A DNA stretch of 64,000 nucleotides from positions 72,013,345 through 72,077,344 of the forward strand of contig NC_087062.1 of NCBI RefSeq assembly GCF_963678635.1, given 5' to 3'. The position numbers were made by a program, and so were the translations under genes. This document shows, piece after piece, positions 56,501 to 64,000 of this stretch (its first letter is position 1; each line of letters opens with the position of its first letter). Source of the DNA: Symsagittifera roscoffensis. Its lineage: Eukaryota; Xenacoelomorpha; Acoela; Convolutidae. The notes under the pieces are model-generated. The model was not told the DNA's origin. It did no database searches and was given only the letters and a program-made list of their open reading frames with translations.

Positions 56501-59500
56501 ACTTAAATAGAACACATCCTGTTCAATGATTCAGATAATTTTTTTAAACCGAGTTAACCCGACAAAAAGTGTACATTCCCATTTGATAACGCTTGCTACT
56601 ATTAGAATAATTGTATAGTTCTTATAAACTTTTTAAAATTTTTTTTTGCATTGGAAAAGAAGCGTATAAAAAAGTTCCACGAAAATTCGTATAAAACTTG
56701 AAGAAATCAAATAAGAACTTGATACAACTCAAATAACCTGAAAATTGCAAGAAGAGGAAGGTGCGTGGAGCATGATGAATGTTTCGACTACCAAATATGA
56801 AAGGATTGATGAAAATAGAAAATTTGTCACCAACGTTGACTAACTTCATTATCGGATATGCTACCATCTAGTATACAGAAACCTATTTTAGCAAATGGAT
56901 TTTCAACGTTTAAATAATATTTCAAGCTGGCAGACAGGAAAGGAAACGAGAGCAACTAAATCCAAAAACGAAAAAAACTTTTCGAAGATACCAAAACTAA
57001 GAAACTTCAATATGCTGTCTCGAATGATTTTCTAATTGCGGAAAATACGTCCAAAAACTTTCGACAGCGTTTAAAGAAAACAAAAAATTTTTGAGCGAAA
57101 AAAAAACTGTTGCCATAAAAAACTTTGAATTTTTGATTCTATTCTAGAGATTTTTAACGTTTCGTGTTATCCGGAGGAAAGCATACAAAATCTGGTTCCC
57201 TCGAATCAACCGAAAACTTGCTTAATGATCCGATAAAGATAAAATTCATTCAGTGAAAACTAACCCGATAAAACCTAGCTAAATAGGTAACACTCTGACT
57301 ATTGAATTGATCCAGAAAAAAAATCAATTTCAAGAGAACTGATATAACTTCTATAGTGTACTGTAATAGTAGTACTGGAGTAGCTTAATGCGAAATTTGA
57401 AGAATTTGACCATGTCAACACTTAACTAGAGAACACATCCTGTTCAATGATTCAGATGATTTTTTTTAAACCGAATTAACCCGAGAAAAAGTGGATATTC
57501 CCATTTGATAACGCTTGCTACTATTAGAAGAATTGTATAGGTCTTATAAAATTTTTTAATTTTTATTTTGCATTACAAAAGAATCGTATAAAAAAGCTCT
57601 ACGAAAATTCGTATAAAACTTGAAGAAATCAAATAAGAACTTGATTACAACTCAAATAATCTGAAAAGTGCAAGAAGAGGAAAGTGCGTGGAGCATGATA
57701 AATGTTTCGACTACCAAATATGAAAGGAATGATGAAAATATAAAATTTGTCACCAACGTTGAATAACTTCATTATCGGATATGCTACCATCTAGTATACA
57801 GAAACCTATTTTAGCAAAATGATTTTGAACGTTTAAATAAAATTTCAAGCTGGGAGACAGGAAAGGAAACGAGAGCCACTAAATGCAAAAAGGGAAAAAC
57901 TTTTCGAAGAAACCAAAACTAAAAAACATCAATATGTCTCGAATGATGTTCTAATTGCGGGAAATACGTCCAGAAAGCGTTCGACAGCGTTTAAAGAAAA
58001 TTAAAAAAAAAACTCGAACGAAAATAAAAAAATGTAGCCATGAAAAATTTTGAACTTTAAATTCTAATCTTGAGTTTTTAGACGTTTCGTGCTATCCGGA
58101 GGAAAGCATACAAATTCTGGTTCCCTCGAATCAACCAAAAATTTGCTTAGTGATCCGATAAAGTTAAAACTCAATCAGTGAAAACAAATCCGATAAAACC
58201 TAGCTAAATAGGTAATACTCTGACTAATGAAATTATCCAAAACAAATCAATTTCAAGAGAACTGATATAACTTCTATAGTGTACTGTAATAGTAGTACTG
58301 GAGTAGCTTAATGCGAAATTTGAAGAATTTGACCAAGTCAACACTTAACTAGAGAACACATCCTGTTCAATGATTCAGATGATTTTTTTTAAACCGAATT
58401 AACCCGAGAAAAAGTGGATATTCCCATTTGATAACGCTTGCTACTATTAGAATAATTGTATAGGTCTTATAAACTTTTTTAAATTTTACTTCGCATTACA
58501 AAGGAAGCGTATAAAAAGCTCTACGAAAATTCGTATAAAACTTGAAGAAATCAAATAATAACTTGATTACAACTCAAATAACCTGAAAATTGCAAGAAGA
58601 GGAGGTGCGTGGAGCATGATAAATGTTTCGACTACCAAATATGAAAGGAATGATGAAAATATAAAATTTGTCACCAACGTTGAATAACTTCATTATCGGA
58701 TATGCTACCATCTAGTATACAGAAACCTATTTTAGCAAAATGATTTTGAGCGTTTAAATAAAATTTCAAGCTGGGAGACAGGAAAGGAAACGAGAGCCAC
58801 TAAATGCAAAAAGGGAAAAACTTTTCGAAGAAACCAAAACTAAAAAACATCAATATGTCACGAATGATGTTCTAATTGCGGGAAATACGTCCAGAAAGCG
58901 TTCGACAGCGTTTAAAGAAAATTCAAAAAAAAAACTCGAACGAAAATAAAAAAATTGTAGCCATGAAAAATTTTGAACTTTAAAACTAATCTTGAGTTTT
59001 TAGACGTTTCGTGCTATCCGGAGGAAAGCATACAAATTCTGGTTCCCTCGAATCAACCAAAAATTTGCTTAGTGATCCGATAAAGATAAAACTCAATCAG
59101 TGAAAACAAATCCGATAAAACCTAGCTAAATAGGTAATACTCTGACTAATGAATTTATCCAAAACAAATCAATTTCAAGAGAACTGATATAACTTCTATA
59201 GTGTACTGTAATAGTAGTACTGGAGTAGCTTAATGCGAAATTTGAAGAATTTGACCATGTCAACACTTAACTAGAGAACACATCCTGTTCAATGATTCAG
59301 ATGATTTTTTTAAAACCGAGTTAACCCGAGAAAAAGTGTATATTCCCAGTTGATAACGCTTGCTACTATTAGAAGAATTGTATAGGTCTTATAAAATTTT
59401 TTAAATTTTATTTCGCATTACAAAGGAATCGTATAAAAAAGCTCTACGAAAATTCGTATAAAACTTGAAGAAATCAAATAAGAACTTGATTACAACTCAA

Positions 59501-62500
59501 ATAATCTGAAAAGTGCAAGAAGAGGAAAGTGCGTGGAGCATGATAAATGTTTCGACTACCAAATATGAAAGGAATGATGAAAATATAAAATTTGTCACCA
59601 ACGTTGAATAACTTCATTATCGGATATGCTACCATCTAGTATACAGAAACCTATTTTAGCAAAATGATTTTGAACGTTTAAATAAAATTTCAAGCTGGGA
59701 GACAGGAAAGGAAACGAGAGCCACTAAATGCAAAAAGGGAAAAACTTTTCGAAGAAACCAAAACTAAAAAACATCAATATGTCTCGAATGATGTTCTAAT
59801 TGCGGGAAATACGTCCAGAAAGCGTTCGACAGCGTTTAAAGAAAATTCAAAAAAAAAACTCGAACGAAAATAAAAAATTGTAGCCATGAAAAATTTTGAA
59901 CTTTAAATTCTAATCTTGAGTTTTTAGACGTTTCGTGCTATCCGGAGGAAAGCATACAAATTCTGGTTCCCTCGAATCAACCAAAAACTTGCTTAGTGAT
60001 CCGATAAAGATAAAACTCAATCAGTGAAAACAAATCCGATAAAACCTAGCTAAATAGGTAATACTCTGACTAATGAAATTATCCAAAACAAATCAATTTC
60101 AAGAGAACTGATATAACTTCTATAGTGTACTGTAATAGTAGTACTGGAGTAGCTTAATGCGAAATTTGAAGAATTTGACCAAGTCAACACTTAACTAGAG
60201 AACACATCCTGTTCAATGATTCAGATGATTTTTTTTAAACCGAGTTAACCCGAGAAAAAGTGGATATTCCCATTTGATAACGCTTGCTACTATTAGAATA
60301 ATTGTATAGGTCTTATAAACTTTTTTAAATTTTACTTCGCATTACAAAGGAAGCGTATAAAAAGCTCTACGAAAATTCGTATAAAACTTGAAGAAATCAA
60401 ATAATAACTTGATTACAACTCAAATAACCTGAAAATTGCAAGAAGAGGAAGGTGCGTGGAGCATGATAAACGTTTCGACTACCAAATATGAAAGGATTGA
60501 TGAAAATAGAAAATTTGTCAACAACCTTGACTAACTTCATTATCGGATATGCTACCATCTAGTATACAGAAACCTATTTTAGCAAAATGATTTTGAACGT
60601 TTAAATAAAATTTCAAGCTGGGAGACAGGAAAGGAAACGAGAGCCACTAAATGCAAAAAGGGAAAAAAATTTTCGAAGAAACCAAAACTAAAAAACATCA
60701 ATATGTCTCGAATGATGTTCTAATTGCGGGAAATACGTGCAGAAAGCGTTCGACAGCGTTCAAAGAAAATTCAAAAAAAAACTCGAACGAAAATAAAAAA
60801 TTGTAGCCATGAAAAATTTTGAACTTTAAATTCTAATCTTGAGTTTTTAGACGTTTCGTGCTATCCGGAGGAAAGCATATAAATTCTGGTTCCCTCGAAT
60901 CAACCAAAAACTTGCTTAGTAATCCGATAAAGATAAAACTCATTCAGTGAAAACAAACCCGATAAAACCTAGCTAAATAGGTAATACTCTGACTATTGAA
61001 ACTTTCAACAAAAAAAAATCAATTGCAAGAGTACTGATATAACTTCTATAGTGTAGTGTAATAGTAGTAGTAGTGCAGTAGCTTAATTCGATTTTTGAAG
61101 AATTTGACCATGTGAACACTTAAATAGAACACATCCTGTTCAATGACGCAGATAATTTTTTAAACCGAGTTAACCCGAGAAAAAGCGTACATTCCCATTT
61201 GCTACTATTAGAATAATTGTATAGTTCTTAAAAACTTTTTAAAATTTTATTTTGCATTGGAAAAGAAGCGTATAAAAAAGTTCCACGAAAATTCGTATAA
61301 AACTTGAAGAAATCAAATAAGAACTTGATACAACTCAAATAACCTGAAAATTGCAAGAAGAGGAAGGTGCGTGGAGCATGATGAATGTTTCGACTACCAA
61401 ATATGAAAGGATTGATGAAAATAGAAAATTTGTCACCAACGTTGACTAACTTCATTATCGGATATGCTACCATCTAGTATACAGAAACCTATTTTAGCAA
61501 ATGGATTTTGAACGTTTAAATAATATTTCAAGCTGGCAGACAGGAAAGGAAACGAGAGCAACTAAATCCAAAAACGAAAAAAACTTTTCGAAGATACGAA
61601 AACTAAGAAACATCAATATGTTGTCTCGAATGATTTTCTAATTGCGGAAAACACGTCCAAAAACTTTCGACAGCGTTTAAAGAAAACAAAAAATTTTTGA
61701 GCGAAAAAAAAACTGTTGCCATGAAAAACTTTGAATATTTGATTCTATTCTAGAGATTTTTAACGTTTCGTGCTATCCGGAGGAAAGCATACAAATTCTG
61801 GTTCCCTCGAATCAACCGAAAACTTGCTTAGTGATCCGATAAAGATAAAAGACATTCAGTGAAAACAAACCCGATAAAACCTAGCTAAATAGGTAATACT
61901 CTGACTATTGAAAATTTCCAAAAAAAAAACAAAATCAAGAGTACTGATATAACTTTCATAGTGTAGTGTAATAGTAGTAGTAGTGCAGTAGCTTAATTCG
62001 AATTTTGAAAAATTTGACCATGTCAACACTTAAATAGAGAACACATCCTGTTCAATGATTCAGATGATTTTTTTAAACCGAGTTAACCCGACAAAAAGTG
62101 TACATTCCCATTTGATAACGCTTGCTACTATTAGAATAATTTTAAAGTTCTTATAAACCACTTTTTAAATTTTATGTTCTACGAAAATTCGAAAAAAACT
62201 TGAAGAAATCAAATAAGAACTTGATTACAACTCAAATAACCTGAAAATTGCAAGAAGAGGAAGGTGCGTGGAGCATGATAAATGTTTCGACTACCAAATA
62301 TGAAAGGAATCATGAAAATACATAATTTGTCACCATCGTTGACTACCTTTATTATCGGACATACTACCTTCTAGTATACAGAAACCTAATTTAGCAAAAA
62401 GATTTTGAATGTTAAAATAACATTTCAAGCTGGCAGACAGGAAAGGAAACGAGAGCCACTAAAGGCAAAAAGGGAAAAAACTTTTCGAAGAAACCAAAAT

Positions 62501-62870
62501 TAAAATTATCAAAATGTCTCGAATGATGTTCTAATTGCGGAAAATACGTCCAAAAAGCGTTCGACAGCGTTTAAATGAAATTCAAAAAAAAAAATTCGAG
62601 CGAAAAAAAAATTGTTGCCAAGAAAAATTTTGAACTTTAAATTCTAATCTTGAGTTTTTAGACGTTTCGTGCTATCCGGAGGAAAGCATACAAATTCTGG
62701 TTCCCTCAATTCAACCAAAAATTTGCTTAGTGATACGATAGTGATAAAACTCATTTAGTGAAAACAAACCCGATAAAACGTAGCTAATTAGGTAATACTC
62801 TGAGTAATGAAATTATCCAAAAAAAAATCAATTTTAAGAGTACTGATATAACTTCTATAGTGTAGTGAAA

Positions 62871-62902
<32 letters not shown>

Positions 62903-64000
62903 CAGTAGCTTAATTTGAATTTTGAAGAACTTGACCGTGTCAACACTTAAATAGAGAACACATCCAGTTAAATGATTCAGATGATTTTTTAAACCGAGTT
63001 AACCCGAAAAAAAGTGTACGTTTCCATTTGATAACGCTTGCTACTATTAGAAGAATTGTATAGGTCTTAAATTTTTTTTTAAATATTATCTCGCAATAGA
63101 AAGGAAGCGTGTAAAGAAAAGTTCTACAAAAATTCGTATAAAACTTGAAGAAATCAAATAAGAACTTGATTACAACTCAAATAATCTGAAAAGTGCAAGA
63201 AGAGGAAGGTGCGTGGAGCATGATAAATGTTTCGACTACCAAATATGAAAGGAATCATGAAAACACAGAATTTGTCACCATCGTTGACTACCTTTATTAT
63301 CGGACATACTACCTTCTAGTATACAGAAACCTAATTTAGCAAAAAGATTTTGAACGTTAAAATAACATTTCAAGCTGGCAGACAGGAAAGGAAACGAGAG
63401 CCACTAAAGGCAAAAAGGGAAAAAACTTTTCGAAGAAACCAAAATTAAAAACATCAATATGTCTCGAATGATGTTCTAATTGCGGAAAATGCGTCCAAAA
63501 AGCGTTCGACAGCGTTTAAACAAAATTCAAAAAAAAAATTCGAGCGAAAAAAAAAATTGTTGCTAAGAAAAGTTTTGAACTTTAAATTCTAATCTTGAGT
63601 TTTTAGACGTTTCGTGCTATCCGGAGGAAAGCATACAAATTCTGGTTCCCTCAATTCAACCAAAAATTTGCTTAGTGATACGATAGTGATAAAACTCATT
63701 TAGTGAAAACAAACCCGATAAAACGTAGCTAATTAGGTAATACTCTGAGTAATGAAATTATCCAAAAACAATCAATTTCAAGAGAACTGATAAAACTTCT
63801 ATAGTGTAGTGTAATAGTAGTAGTAGTGCAGTAGCTTAATTTGAATTTTGAAGAATTTGACCGTGTCAACACTTAAATAGAGAACACATCCAGTCCAATG
63901 ATTCAGATGATTTTTTAAACCGAGTTAACCCGAAAAAAAGTGTACGTTTCCATTTGATAACGCTTGCTACTATTAGAAGAATTGTAACGGTCTTAAAATT
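53549..64000 (+). repeat. Satellite array of about 920-bp monomers
   Basis: Eleven full head-to-tail monomers and part of a twelfth, continuing past the window edge. Using the CATTCAGTG/CAATCAGTG anchor, units start near 53555, 54475, 55398, 56322, 57247, 58172, 59094, 60018, 60941, 61853, 62752 and 63697. Spacing is 912-925 bp except 899 and 945 in the last units. Each unit has GATAACGCTTGCTACTATTA, a GAGAACACATCC block and GGAAAGGAAACGAGAGC. A TAGTAG microsatellite varies in length and is longest in unit 11 (near 62874-62900). Units 2-3 closely match units 5-6, and unit 4 matches unit 9, so multi-monomer blocks were duplicated. Units 10-12 are the most diverged. The 81-codon frames in units 4 and 9 are fortuitous; other units lack them. 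Confidence 0.96.

Noticed and set aside
56622-56867. 81-codon gene present twice (also 61228-61473)
   Set aside because: It is found only in satellite units 4 and 9, which are copies of each other; other units are interrupted.

Overview
This is a window of an animal (metazoan) nuclear genome. It is AT-rich and gene-poor, with long stretches of transposons and satellite DNA. Three host genes are recognised, all on the minus strand: METAP1D (mitochondrial methionine aminopeptidase), GCHFR (feedback regulator of GTP cyclohydrolase I) and SLC8/NCX (Na+/Ca2+ exchanger with two Calx-beta domains). The set and the NCX domain layout point to an animal, probably an invertebrate; the species cannot be named from this sequence. 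The host genes are poor in coding introns: NCX and GCHFR each have one coding exon, and METAP1D needs only three. The few introns present can be very large.

Region by region. 1-2.2 kb: non-coding, with two diverged copies of one dispersed repeat. 2.25-4.9 kb: a structurally complete Mutator-like element (MULE-1) with an open transposase and a perfect 9-bp target duplication. 7.2-27.0 kb: METAP1D, read right to left. Exon 1 (27.0 kb) encodes the presequence, exon 2 exists in two copies (15.4 and 10.5 kb), and exon 3 (7.8-7.2 kb) carries the catalytic core. The assembled protein is 330 residues, close to my recollection of about 335 for the human enzyme. The two exon 2 copies lie in a 4.9-kb direct tandem duplication (8828-13745 and 13746-18683). 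Each copy also carries a tRNA-Arg(TCT), an inverted-repeat element, a hAT-type MITE and MULE sequence. In the right copy, MULE-2 is nested inside an older element, MULE-3, and both keep recognisable 9-bp target duplications. Intron 1 also holds a 2.8-kb array of about 149-bp hairpin-bearing repeats.

27-31 kb: a palindromic GCGGAATCCGC minisatellite, a 580-bp foldback element, a hAT transposase relic and a third hAT-type MITE. 31.9-32.3 kb: GCHFR. 34.5-37.4 kb: NCX, with a likely 5'-UTR exon near 38.2 kb. 38-53.5 kb: mostly non-coding, with several copies of a short dispersed repeat, a possible promoter and first exon at 44.2-44.4 kb, two possible unrecognised exons, and a 200-N gap. 53.55-64 kb: a tandem satellite of about 920-bp monomers that runs off the edge and shows higher-order periodicity.

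The three host genes do not form an operon or a shared pathway. The main story is structural: serial transposon insertion into a METAP1D intron, then a tandem duplication that copied an internal exon. Joining both exon copies in one mRNA would create an immediate stop codon, so only one copy at a time can give a full protein.
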